This document shows positions 31,729 through 43,481 of a stretch of 64,000 nucleotides of DNA, one piece after another. The translations under genes and the position numbers were made by a program. The stretch spans positions 434,001-498,000 of the forward strand of contig JAAVTG010000519.1 of NCBI GenBank assembly GCA_011947345.1, given 5' to 3'. The stretch comes from Phytophthora quininea. Lineage: Eukaryota > Oomycota > Peronosporomycetes > Peronosporales > Peronosporaceae. The notes beneath the pieces were generated by a model. That model ran no database searches. It saw only the letters and a list, made by a program, of their open reading frames with translations, and was not told the DNA's origin. Position 1 is the first letter of the stretch; each line of letters begins with the position of its first letter.

Positions 31729-33929
31729 ATGGAGTCGCGCGACGAAGATGAGTTGACGATCCAGATCCCTCCGCACGATGGCTCCCAGACAGAACGGACT
31801 CGAGGCACTTTCGGCGGTCGGCAGCGATGGCTCTCAGGCTCGGGAGTTGATACCAAGACGTCTTCGGATGCAAAGGCGACCGAATCGATGCTTTCGCCAC
31901 GACGAGGACTCAATAAAATGTAAGATAGCTGTATCATTTTATGCTTCGACGTAGTATTGATGAAAATTATGTGTTGTTTTTGTAGGAAGGTGACGGCGCC
32001 ATCGGTGCAGCCGTACTTGTCGTCGTTGGGGATTTCAGTCGGAGACGAGACTCATATCGTGGAGAAAGAGGTGGACGAAATCGCCAGTCTTCGCAGGGTA
32101 TGAACGAGGAAAACGTTTTAAATGGTTGTCCCCAAATTCTTAGTTTGCGTGTTTCTTGTTCTTTTAGGAGCATGATATGGTCAAGAATGCAAACTGGCGC
32201 AAGGAACAGGAGATCAAGGTTTGCTGTTTACCTAAAGATGTATGTTGGTTGTATGTTTCGCTGATAGTATTGTGTTTGCGGCGCGCAGAAACTGGAGGAG
32301 GAAGTGGAAAACATGTCGATGACGCTGCATGGTCGTATGGCGGACAACTCGCACACCAAGTCGCAAATGGCCAACATTGAGAACAAGTCGTCGGTATGTT
32401 CGCCAACCAAAGTATACCGGGGTTGAATTCGTGCTCACGACTGTTTTGTTAGCTCTACGAGTCAAAATTGGAGGAAGAGCTGACGGATCGCGGCGTGTAC
32501 AATCACATGATCCAACGACTGACGCGTGAAGCTCTAGATGCGAAGAAGGCGACTGTGGCCAAAGAGAAGGCGCTGCAAACCCTTCGACACGACCTGTCCA
32601 GCGCAATGACAGGGTTGTTGGCTGTCCGGCAGGAGAAATCAGCGGCGGAGAGCTCCTACAAATCACTGTACGCGGACTGGTGGGAGAAGAAGCAAGCCAA
32701 TATTCGTGCGCTGGACGACTTGCAGCACGCTGTAGAGCAGACGCGCCTCAAGTCGGATATTCTGGAAGCGCGTGAGGTGTCACGGAAGCAAAATGTGCAG
32801 GCAGCACTCGGCCAGCTAAAGCAAAAGAGACGCGACGTCTTCGCCGCGAATCGTCTGCTCAAATGACGCACTTCTCGGAAATTCAGGAAGAGCTCTCCGA
32901 CACCGACCGCAAATTGATGCGTGTGGAAGCAGAACTCAAGCAAATTGTCGAGGCCGCAGGAACGAACGACGTGGACAAGATCATTAGCAAGTTTGTTGGT
33001 CGGGACGAGACACTCCGTGCCCTCAAAGAGGAGCACATGGTCAGCGATGCACGGATGCGAAAGCTGCGTGAGCGTCACAAACAACTAAACGAGACATTGA
33101 GCCATCTGCGCAGCGCAGCGGCAAACTCGCGCACTATCTACCAGGAGATGGATCAGACTTCCGAGCGCCTCAAAGAAACCGAAAAGGAGGCCGCAGTGTT
33201 AGCTGACAAATGCAATCGCGCTAACGTGCTCATGGACGCCTTCCGAGCCTGCATGCTCAAGTGTCTTACCAAGCTCAGTACGGTGCACGGTTCATTGGAC
33301 TATGACGATCAACATGAACTCAGCCGAGCGATGGAGACACCAACGCCAGACCTACTACACCTCATGGAGCAAAAGTTGAACCGAGTCCTGGATGTTATCA
33401 ATCGGGAGAAGGCTGAACGCGAGCTGCATCGATCTGAGACTACTACGAATCCCAACAGCTCAGGGTCTGGCTCGGGATCGGCTCTCAACGGTGGGGCCCC
33501 AACCACAGACGACAAGCCAGGAGTAAACCAAAGCTACGTTCGAGCACCAGCGCCATTCGAAACGGAGGAACACTTTATTCTACGCATGGCATCAACAACA
33601 GCGTCGCCCGCAAATGTGCGCGTTCGTCCCAAGTCGCGATCAAGCGTCTTGAGGTCTTCATTCCTGGGGCTCCGCCGACGGACGATCACAAAGTGTCTTC
33701 GACGAGACGGGCTAATCACACGCATGATGTAGTGAGCGGCGGTGGTATTTACAACACTGACGAGACTGAAGATGGCAACAACTCGGGCGCTGCAGTAGTA
33801 GATATGGCTGAAGATGAGACTGTCATCGACCGACACATGCGCAAGAAGCTAGTCGGTCTCATTGTCAACCGTGGGAAGCGTGGGAAAAGGCTTCTGCGCA
33901 ACCCCCACCAGTTCGCTTCATTAGCTTAG
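31729..33929 (+). CDS. coiled-coil protein like outer-dynein-arm docking factors (CCDC151/ODAD3-type)
   Basis: Five exons: 31729-31919, 31986-32097, 32168-32218, 32289-32393, 32453-33929. After a polar N-terminus the whole protein is coiled coil. The stretch I-V-E-A-A-G-T-N-D-V-D-K-I-I-S-K-F-V-G-R-D-E-T followed by L-R-E-R-H-K-Q-L-N-E-T-L resembles CCDC151/ODA-DC proteins, which anchor outer dynein arms to flagellar doublets; oomycete zoospores are biflagellate. Two frame changes (AAA at 32861-32863, and near 33634) are each mended by one base, and both continue naturally. The C-terminal part is basic (K-R-G-K-R-L-L-R-N-P). Assignment to the exact docking subunit is uncertain; a generic coiled-coil flagellar protein is the alternative. 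Convergent with the HPS5-like gene, 118 bp apart. Confidence 0.7.
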
Positions 33930-34047
33930 ACCACACGAATCGCCAGGAGCAATATTCAGCAACAACGTATTTTTCGAAATCATCCAGCATTATTGATCCA
34001 ATGACTTGCACGATCGTAATACCAGTCCAACGCGAACTCCTTCTTCA

Positions 34048-37000
34048 TCAGAAGTAGTTCAAACTAGCGAAATTTGCTTCCAAGCAGACTGGGCAAGCGT
34101 GGTCGTCTTCATACATGCATTGCTCGTGGAAAGCATGTCCACATGGGAGCAGTAGCACGTTCAGGTTGTAGTTGCCTATAGTCGTAGAAAATCAAGTTAC
34201 CAACAACACACGACAATATCCGGCACAAAACATTAACGTACTGTCATTGATGATGACCACGGGAAGGTCGCACACCCCGCAAGTTGAGTCGTGCAGCTGA
34301 ACTTCCCCACCCCAGTCACTGTTGCGATATTCAAATGATCGACAGGCCACTGGAATCGCCGATGACGCCTTTGACACTGTTTCGAGGCCACGGCCAGGGC
34401 TCATCGGTCTGCATCGTGGTCCTCCTGTCTCCTCGACTCGGCTTAGTCGGTGCAATGCGGTCTCATCGTCGTATTGTTTACACTTATTTTCCCATAATTC
34501 GTACTGCTGACGGCTCATCGCCGGAACTAAAGTATCCATCTCGAGTTGGAGAGTAGCGGTGAGCTGAGGCGCAAACGAAACCGAGCTGATGGCTGATACG
34601 TCTTCCTTATACGACGCCCACACATTTGTGTCCACAATCTCCAACATTTGCGCAATTTCGTGTTTCTGACGTTCAGTTAGAAGATGCGTCTCAACGATGG
34701 TGTGGTATGTTTGCAGCGGTGTCGCTGCAAAAAGTAGCAGGTAGCGCCCAAGCAGCTGCATCCCATAACTGAGATTTACTGAGTTGAGCAGAGCATGAAC
34801 GACCGCAGCACTCAAACGTTCGTTGCGGTTTTCAATAGATAAGGATTCTTGGATTTGGCCCAAAATCTTGGATAAGCATTCCTCGGAGATCTGCGGAAGA
34901 ACTGCCACACGTTCAAACAAAGCGTCAAGAATCACCAGGTTCTTACTCTTCGTGACAAGCGCCACCAATTCATGAAGTTCGACGAATCCACGCTTCAGTG
35001 ACTCTGAATTCCCCTCATCTTGCAAAGAGATCAACACTAGCTCTAACAAAGCAGCGAAGGCATTGTTCTGTACAAATAGTGCCCAGCATTTGGAATGATC
35101 ATAGACAAATCGGTCTGGCTGCTTAATAAGAGAAGCGACCCGCACGACAAGATCAGACCTGTCGTCTTGCTCAAATACATCGCCCACGACGTCCTCACCA
35201 GCGAAGCAAAGTTCCAAGCACCTACTAACAATCTGGGCGTCTCTTCCTGCCTCGTCGCCTTTCTCTTCAAGAAGACGCACGAGGTAGCGAAAGTATTTAG
35301 ATGTCTGTGCTACAGTGCTGGGCTTTAAAATCTCACGACAACCACCTCCCTGGTCACTTGTTTCCCACTCCAGCTCTGATCCAAAAGAGCTTGCTCGATA
35401 TTCCACGGATATAAGATAGGGTACTTGGTCACACACATGTCAATCGCCTCTTCGGGACATTTCTTCAGTAAAATATCCAACAAATGCAGCAGCAAACACA
35501 GAGAATCGCGTTCCTTCAACGCAGAAAGGCCTTACCACACTCTTTGTCCGAGATCCAACTTACAATATCCTCGCACGTCTCCTCCATATCCGCACTGGAT
35601 ACAACCTCGTCCAGTACAATTCTCAACGCGCCAGTGAACTGCCGCAGATTGCAAACTTCAGCAGCAAGGTCTGGGTTTAAATACACGCCGTACTTGGTTA
35701 CAAATGCCTCAGCCTCTGCGGCAGTAGCTGTGCCAGGCTCTGCATCGTCACTTTCCCACTGGTGACGAGCTTCTAACGTTACTGTTACTCCCATCTCACT
35801 TTCGTAGATTCTACAGTGCTCACCAGCAGGACCATCCTTCGGGTCTAGAGGGTGCAAATGCAACTTTGATCCGGCCGCCCATACGGCGAAATAAATCGAC
35901 ACCAGCGTCCGTACCAAATTCCAATCGCCCCTGGTTAACGGAAGACCGTCGCCATCCACAAGAGCCTCGCCACGCGCGAATCCGCCAGGCAAATTGTTGA
36001 GATCGCTCTTATTTTCGTCGCTTGCTTCAGGGTCCTCTTGCTGCGCAGTCGGCTCAAAACAGCTTAGCCACGCGCTGATTGTAGATTGGACGTGGCATAG
36101 GTCGCCCTGTAATAAAAGAACACTTGTCAGGCAGGCGCAAACCCGTGTAATACCTGACGCTGGCCACAGTCTTCGCGCCAATTGCTTCGTTTTCTCGGCT
36201 GTCGCAGAAGCTGCTAGTAACTCGGAGGACAGCTCGGTAAAGTCACGTCTGGTTGTGGGCTCAAGCTCAGGGAAACGGCGATCCGACCTCCCACCATACA
36301 CTTTACCTTGATGTCACAGCTCGGGGTCGCCCCAAAGTACTTTTGCATTGCACGCTGAGCTACTCGTCCGGTATCCGGAGACATCGATGCTCGGTGAACG
36401 AGTCGTTGCTTGAGCTTACCGACAGGTGTGGATGATGCAGACGAAGATGCAGTGGACATTGACGTTTGCACCTTTAAGTTTTCGATAATCGCAGGTTTCG
36501 CTCGATTTACATCGACCTTCCTCTCGGTAGCTTCAACGCCTTCATACACAGCCGGAGCACTCCACTCTGAGCGTGTGCTTCCGCTTTCTGTCGCATTGGC
36601 TTCACTTTCTGGTAGATTTAACTGCTCGCCGATCGGCAAGTTGGATGTGTATTTGAGGTTTGTGTCCCAAATATCCATGGAAATCGCTTCCAGTAGCACC
36701 TCGGTATCCAAGTTGTTTTCATCTGCCTCTCCGATGGTTGACATGGCGATCCGCAACACAGAACACTCCTTATCAGTCGTAATGATTTGGCCATGCGTGT
36801 ATCTCCGCTGCAATAGACGAGGATCCGGATCGATCACTAACTCGTCCTCGTCAAAGTCAGGGAAGCTGCTAAAGAGGCCAGACGCGTCTGATCTACCAAA
36901 AGGATCTGTGATCATTGACCCATCGATCAAGTGTGTTAGCATGTTGGTGCCTGGGATGAACGTCGAAAACGCCTTGGCTGCGGCAGTCGATCCATCTTTT

Positions 37001-39065
37001 AGCGCTGGAAGCAAATTCATATTCATTGCAGCCTCCTCGCTTCGTATCTTGTCACATCGCTCAACCTCCTCCATTATCTCCTCCATGTAATTCTCACGGA
37101 AGTCGTTAGCCAATACAGAGTGAGCCCGAGGGAGTTCCGGGATATCCATAAGTCTAGCTTCCATTGTAGATCCATCAAGTGCACAAATGCTTTTCGAGTA
37201 CGACTCATCGGATGGTGCCAGCACATCGAAATACTCGATTGGCTTGTGCAGAGCGTTTCCTGTCGCGAGGGTTACTTCAGTATCTGCCGAATCTGCTTCG
37301 CTCGAAAATAGGTCCAAGAAGCAGTAGTGGCAGCAGAGGTTGCCTGCTGCGGGCGTTGTTTAAAGATAATCTGTAGTGGTTCCGAGTCGGATTGCATCGG
37401 AACACCTGACTCGGTCGCCATACGGTATTCTTCTGCTAATGCCTTTGCCGTGTCAGCCAGAGTCTTCAGAGCGGAAGTCAACGCTTCGTAAACGTTGGAT
37501 TTCGCAGCAGTCTTTTCAAGTAAGTCAGCCATTGCTTTTGAAGCTCATCCAGAACGTCAGCGTCGTTTATGTTGTACTCAAGCGCAAGCTAAAGTAGTTG
37601 CATTAGAACACAGTGATTTGACACTTATCAGTCAGGCCACCTACCTCAACGGACTTCTTCACGTCATTAGCTCCATACAGCTGAAGAAATTGCTCGGGTG
37701 AGCACGACTGGACTAAAGACACTTTGGGACCCTCACCGTGCAACACTACCAACGTTGTTTTGTTGACAATCTACACCAACAGTTGAATGAATTTCTTCTG
37801 AACGATAGAACCAATAGCACATTCCGTACCTTCAAATCATGAATAATTCCTAGATCCAAATGCCATTCGACAATTTCCACGGCGAAAGGATCAAGAAAAA
37901 ACAGCACGCTCGATCCAACATTCCAACTCACAAGCAATGTGGTCGCGTCCTTCACATCCTGCGGGGCGTAATCAGGTTCCTGAATAAATTGAAAGCAGCC
38001 AAGCTTGTTGATAGTCAAGTTGCGAGGCTGTATTCCTGCAAACATCAGCCCAGTTAGCATTGCCGCCATCAATGCAAATATTTTTCGTCATCACCTTCTT
38101 CCATAGCGCACCCGGGACTTTGCAAAAATGGCGTAGGGTTCTTGCTTAGCGAGAACTTTAACGTCGACGACACTGTGCCTGACTGCGGGTCTGCAACCCA
38201 CACTCTTCGTCCTGGTCGGGACGAAAACACTTTCGTCTCCCGCTTCTTCGCTGGATCAATAGACTCCACATTCAAGTTTGTGAAGAAGCACGCTCCAAAG
38301 GCTCCTTGTCGTGCTTTCGTACCAATCTGCACCGCACTTCCGTCCCCAGACGTCAAATTCAACAACAACACTCGCAACTGTGACGACACCATCAAAATAT
38401 ACGACCGACCGCTCTTGCTCAAATCTAACTGAACAATCCCCGTCTCCTCCTTCAGTAGCAGCTCCGTGTCGGTGCTGCCAAAGATGGCAGACATGCCTGC
38501 TCGCAGCACCGTTTGGCATACCAGTCCAGCATTACACGCCGAGAAGAGTCTGGAGCCGCGCTTGTCCCACAGGAAGCAAGTGACCGCGAAACCTGCGTGG
38601 AAGTCGTGCGAGAACTCGACCTTCTCTCCAATCTTGTGGTAGTCTGTGAGCTGCAGCGCGTACACGACGCCGCGCATGGTGCCGACCACGAGCCTCTTTT
38701 GCTGCGGGTCGATGCTGAGGCAGGTAACGGCCACACGGTCCTTGCTGGGGGCGTGATCATCTTCACCAGGTGGTACTTGGCCGGCAGCAGGCGGCTGTCC
38801 TCGCTGCGACTCGCCGAGGTCGCGTACAGATACACGCTCCCATTGCTGGCACTTTAACATGTAAAAATGATTGTAGTCAGGTCTTTCATGACCATCACTC
38901 ATCCAGTTGATGGCAAGCTGCGTACCCGCAGGCGAGGAAGTTCTCGGACGCGTGCACGCACGTGAAGCGGATCTTGCGGTTCTGCGTGCCTAGCCCCAGG
39001 TCCTTGTAGTGCAGCAGCGGTCGACTGCGCACGACCGCGGGCGCCGCGTCTCCGTTCGGTGCCAT
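34048..39065 (-). CDS. HPS5-like BLOC-2 subunit with WD40-type N-terminus and C-terminal RING
   Basis: A long multi-exon gene starting M-A-P-N-G-D-A-A. The N-terminal propeller matches HPS5: R-L-V-V-G-T-M-R-G-V-V-Y, C-F-L-W-D-K-R-G, then the diagnostic G-A-F-G-A-C-F-F (38300) and S-S-R-P-G-R-R-V-W-V-A-D (38230). The middle (37300-36300) is low-complexity and acidic, as in HPS5. The C-terminal half is alpha-solenoid (E-E-A-I-D-M-C-V-T-K-Y-P, L-L-G-R-Y-L-L-L-F). The end is a RING-like finger split by an intron: C-G-V-C-D-L-P-V-V-I (34275) then C-G-H-A-F-H-E-Q-C-M-Y and H-A-C-P-V-C (34110-34070), with stop at 34048. HPS5 acts in endosome/lysosome-related trafficking; human HPS5 lacks this RING, while Vps8/Vps41-type subunits have one. 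Frame changes near 38925 (one extra G, or two missing) and 35330 (one missing) look like sequence errors. VPS8 is the main alternative. Confidence 0.7.
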
Positions 39066-39238
39066 GCTCCGAGGACGATCTCTTCTCAGAACCATGGCGG
39101 CGATTGGTAGAAAGAAAACATATTTTTCTAAAGAGTCGTGAAGCATTGCGACGAAAGCTGGCCTGGGCGACGATAGCCAGCTCGGCCACCACGCAGAGCA
39201 CGATAGACGCCAATCCCAAGCCTCCGCCAGCCCCGAGC

Positions 39239-40208
39239 ATGTACATGCGCTCCGACTTTGCTGTTCTGCGTGTCCGCAAGGACGTGAACGAGGTGCGTTT
39301 CGATACAAAATACTATTCCACCAAATATTTATTCTAGTTGGCATTTTGTTGCAGTTGTCCAAGGCCAAGTTCACGTGTCCTGAGGCCACCACGCACGTGG
39401 ACTTTCCGGACGGAGTAAACAACATGTTGCGGCTGATCTTTACAGTTTCCATCGCGCCCGACGCGCCCACTCCCTTCGCGAATGGAGATTTTACCTTCTT
39501 CGTCGAGATCCCCAAGACGTACCCGTTCCACGGTATGGAAGATATAATAAGGGATTCTTACTGGATGATTTTTACTAATACTTTTGTTGGGCTATTTGTC
39601 GAATGTTAGCGCCGAGCGTTAAGTGTTTAACGAGGTATGTGCAGCACATTATTGCTGTTCCAGTTATTGGTAACATTTTTTAATTCTTTTTCCAGAGTGT
39701 GGCACCCGAATGTGGATATTACGTCCGGCAGGGTGATGATGCCAATTCTCGGTCCGGATTGGCGTCCCGTGCTGTGCCTCAACACTGTCTTGCTGGGGCT
39801 GCAGGTACCTTTGCTTGGGTTTGATGCTTATTTGTTTCTCCGTCTAACCGGATTATTTTGTGCGTCGAGCAGTTAATTTTCTTGGAGCCTGGCACTAATT
39901 ACGTGCTCAATAATGCAGCAGCACAGCAGCTACATGAGAACCCGGAGCAATTCACGAGGCAGATGCAGCAGATTCTTTGCGGCGGCAGGTTTTACGGCAT
40001 GGAGTTCCCGGCGCACCCACGGCAAATCGCGAGACAGCGACAGAGTTGGGGGTTGCGCGTCAAACGGGCGCGCGACGACGAGTGGGATGGCAGCGGGAGC
40101 CCGCGATCGACCAGCAGCAATCTTTGCGTAACGCAGAGCGCGGCTGAGACTTCGCTGTTCATGGATTTCAACGGCGCCTCGGCCTGGAAGCGGAAGCGCA
40201 TCGACTAG
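39239..40208 (+). CDS. UBC12 (UBE2M)-like E2 fold protein lacking the catalytic cysteine
   Basis: Five exons: 39239-39292, 39355-39532, 39610-39634 (a 25-nt microexon), 39696-39804, 39873-40208. It reads L-R-V-R-K-D-V-N-E, then D-G-V-N-N-M-L-R-L-I-F-T-V, Y-P-F-H-A-P-S-V-K-C-L-T-R-V-W-H-P-N-V-D-I, W-R-P-V-L-C-L-N-T-V-L-L-G-L-Q, F-L-E-P-G. The block around the active site, N-V-C-L-N-I-L in NEDD8 E2 UBC12, is here R-V-M-M-P-I-L: the catalytic Cys is Met. The H-P-N motif and the rest of the fold are kept. The C-terminal tail (about 60 residues) is basic and ends K-R-K-R-I-D, resembling a nuclear localisation signal. It is likely a non-catalytic E2 variant in the NEDD8 pathway; function inferred only. 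Divergent from HPS5, 173 bp between starts. Confidence 0.8.
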
Positions 40209-40338
40209 CTGCCATTGACGAAGACACGCGCTATGGTTTTCCTAAAGTTTTATTACCATCACTCCATCACTGCTTAACAACTACATACTCTTTCAATATA
40301 TTTAACTCTGGGGAAGTTGTGGAGTTGTTCGTTCGACT

Positions 40339-43128
40339 CTATAGCGTCGAATAGATGACTCGAATAATGCGAATGTGAGGGAAGTCGTCGACCTGCAACA
40401 TTTCCTCCACTTTCTGGTCTTAAGAAACAAAGTTGACCACGGACATTTCGTCAACCCTACCTCCTTCACTGCGTCTTGGTGTCAACTGATCAGTCTTGGT
40501 CATACGCGTATTTCTTGTCATTGTCACTACTAGGATGTCGAGTACCTTCACACTGCAGTACCGCTTCCTCGTCATCTACCGCATTCAGAGGCTGCCTATT
40601 AACTAAACCTTGGATAGTTGACATCACATTTCCGAGTGTCAACTCCAGCGAGGCCACATCGTCAGACCACAGACATCCGCTGGTATCATTTGTGGCGAAC
40701 CAAAGCTCCAGGTCACGAGCTTCGAACGGGACCGAGGCTTTGAGCATTTCCGAAATGGCTGCCTTCAGATCGCCCACCGACTTACTCGGATCAAAGTAGA
40801 CAGACTCACGCAACGACGTGTAGTGCGCTTGGTGCGACAGATTCGGGAATGAGAACAAGCTAATGTGAAGCGATGTTAAAAGTCTATCGCTTTACAAGAT
40901 CTTCAACTTCTTGGTATTTCCGAGCAAATGCTTGATGTCCATAATGTTCATCGTCGAGAGCGCGTCGTCCACTGCGTATTCCGTCATTCCCGAAGCGTTC
41001 CTGCTAAACTTGCCTGGCTTGTCTTCGTCGACCACGATCAACTTCCCGTACGTAGTCTCGGCGTAAATGCGTAGAGTTTTCTCAAACAAACTCTTGTGTT
41101 CAGCGATGGCGTCCTTTTCGTCGACTACAGCTTCCTTTGTTCTCGATTTCGTGGTCGAAAGTCCATTGTCTTCCGCTGCAACCGCGTACTTCGTGCGTCT
41201 CGAGCCAGACTTTTGCTTTTCTGCACAGTCGAGTCGTCGCTACGCTGTGTCAGGAGCTCCATCGATCGAGCTTTCTTGATCAAGTACCGAAGCTCAACGG
41301 GTCCCGACGAGAAGCCATTGCCATGGAAAATATGGTCGACTGCCAGCGTCACCATTCCACTAGGCCCCGACTGATTCATTTGTTGGAGAACGCACCCAAG
41401 TGAGCAGTTCGCAGTAGCCACCTCGTCCTCAACGAGTTTCTTGTCGAACGGGTCGATGCCGATTGATTCCATGACGGTCGCAGCATCCCATCCAACAAAC
41501 ATATACCGCTTCTGGATCAACCGCAGCAAATTGTTGTTGGCCGCGTATTTGTAGGGAGTTGCCAGCATCGCCGCGCCAAACAGCCCACCGCCGGCCGTCA
41601 ACAAGCACATGATGACGGTGAAGTCGCACATGATCTCACTGTGCCAGAAACTCGCTACTTCCGGATCACCGCCGAAAATCCCTCGACTAGCGTACGGCGG
41701 ATTGACCATGAATGTTGTGCCGCCGTGAAGCTTTAGCAGCATGTAAAGAAGAAAGCACAGCATCAAGCTGTATACCTTGTAGCTTACGAACAGCGCGCTC
41801 GAGTCGACATACCACTCCATTGTATCTCGAGTCTGCGGTCGGATCATCTTCATCGCTTTCAACGACCGCACGGCCATTTTCAAGATCAGTCGCACTAGTG
41901 TGTGGACAAAGCACATGAGCCAAGTCAATCGCGTGAGTGCCGAGGCCAAGAAGACGAAGTTCTCAAAATTGACGTGCAAGCTCAGCATCCACGTGCCCAT
42001 TTCGTACACGCTGTACGTCATGCGGATACTCACGAGGGCGTCGAGCATACTGAGGACGATGTAGAGCCAGTGGTTGATCCACATATCGGACGCCATGATG
42101 ACTTTGCCTTTCATCCTGATGATCATGGCGTCGTCGTCCGCTGCCCACGTCGAAAGCCACGAGAAAGGAATGACGTAGCGGAAGTACCGGCGAGCGCCTT
42201 CAAAGCGCAATTTCGACGGCACGTACTCGACCACCCGCGTTTGTAAGATAGCGTTGACTATTCCCCGAATGACTAACACCAGCGTCACGATACCGTACGA
42301 GTACGTCACAAATGCAGCGAACCATCCCGTCTGGTCGATCGCCACCTTCACTTGACCGAGTTGATCGACCGGTGCGGTCTGAAAGAGACCGTAATACTTG
42401 TCGCTATTGATGAGTCTTGGCACGGCCCAACATTTGCTGCTCTGGATCTCGATGTGGTAGCTACCTCCCGCCCAAAAGGATTGGTGCACCAGCAGATCCG
42501 TCACGTACGTGAACGAGCTAAACGGTCGACCGATACAGCGCATAAATGGCGTACCGACCATGCCAAAATCTCCAGGAACGCCACTTTGAATCGATCGGTT
42601 TTCTTTGAGGTTTTCAAACTCGTCCAGGATGAAGCGGTAGCAATCCTCTGTCACGTTGTTTCTCGTCTGGACGCACTCGTCGTACCAGTCCGGTAAGAAG
42701 TTGATGACGTCGCACTTTGGGGCGGAAATGCTGTGGAAATAGTACTGCGATCGACGGGCTCCCGTACCCCAGAAATCGTCAAAGTAAACGGCCGTGTGGG
42801 TAATGTTGATGGAGTTGACGCGCATACAAGTGCTGCGATCTTCGCCCAAGTTGTCCGGCCCACGAGTTGGAGCCGTGAAAAACCGGTAGCTCTCCCCGAC
42901 GCTCGTCAAGTTGGTGAGCGTGTCGAGATCGAGCAGGTCGTCTCGAACGAGGCCGTAGTTGATGCGCTTCTCCTGCAGTCGAGCTCGAATTTCATCGTAT
43001 CGACCGGTCACGAACACGACGATGGGGTTCTCGCGAAGACCTGTGACCAGAGTGAGGACGGCTGAGGCGACGTTGACAAGTAGAACGATGAGCTTCCGCA
43101 ACGAGAACTGGCGAAGGTCTGTCTTCAT
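40339..43128 (-). CDS. polytopic membrane protein, oomycete-type, unknown function
   Basis: Starts M-K-T-D-L-R-Q-F-S-L-R-K and has an early hydrophobic helix, a large extracytoplasmic-like segment with several Cys and N-glycosylation sequons (43000-42350), then five to seven membrane segments (42330-41560), followed by a soluble C-terminal part. Large families of such proteins occur in Phytophthora; I recognise no catalytic or channel motif. The main frame ends at 41125. A one-base frame change near 41150 restores a natural continuation to 40892, and a 36-nt GT-AG segment (40895-40860) then joins cleanly to a further coding stretch to about 40490. A last exon (K-V-E-E-M-L-Q-V-D-D-F-P-H-I-R) ends at 40339. 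The unusual 36-nt intron could also be an assembly artefact. Confidence 0.65.
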
Positions 43129-43481
43129 TGGCCGGCACGTGTGTAGTCGTCAAGTTACGAAGTGAGGAGGTGCTGTCCGGTCGGTCCCGAAAAATCGCAG
43201 GAAACGGATTTGAGTCAACACTGCCCAGAAATACTCGTTCTGGCCACAATGGCCTTGTTAACTAGCAGCCGTTGTTAACTGCTACGGCGTCCGACTCGAC
43301 AAATGTGCGGTGTTGACCATGTTAACAAGTGAAAAATGTTTTCCTTCGAGGACTTGCATGAAAACTCTGCAAGTGCGATGCAGATAGATTGGCGGCGGCG
43401 GAAAGCATGACAATGCTTGGGGTCCACGGCCGTAGTGTTGGAAAAGATCTCAATAAAAAAATGTAGACAGAAGACGTATCG
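43129..43481. other. intergenic flank up to the LTR element
   Basis: No coding signal recognised. Its last five bases, TATCG, are the left target-site duplication of the gypsy element. Confidence 0.5.
43477..43481. repeat. target-site duplication, left copy (TATCG)
   Basis: TATCG precedes the LTR beginning TGTAGT and recurs right after the other LTR at 49598-49602. Five bp is the usual TSD length for Ty3/gypsy. Confidence 0.85.
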
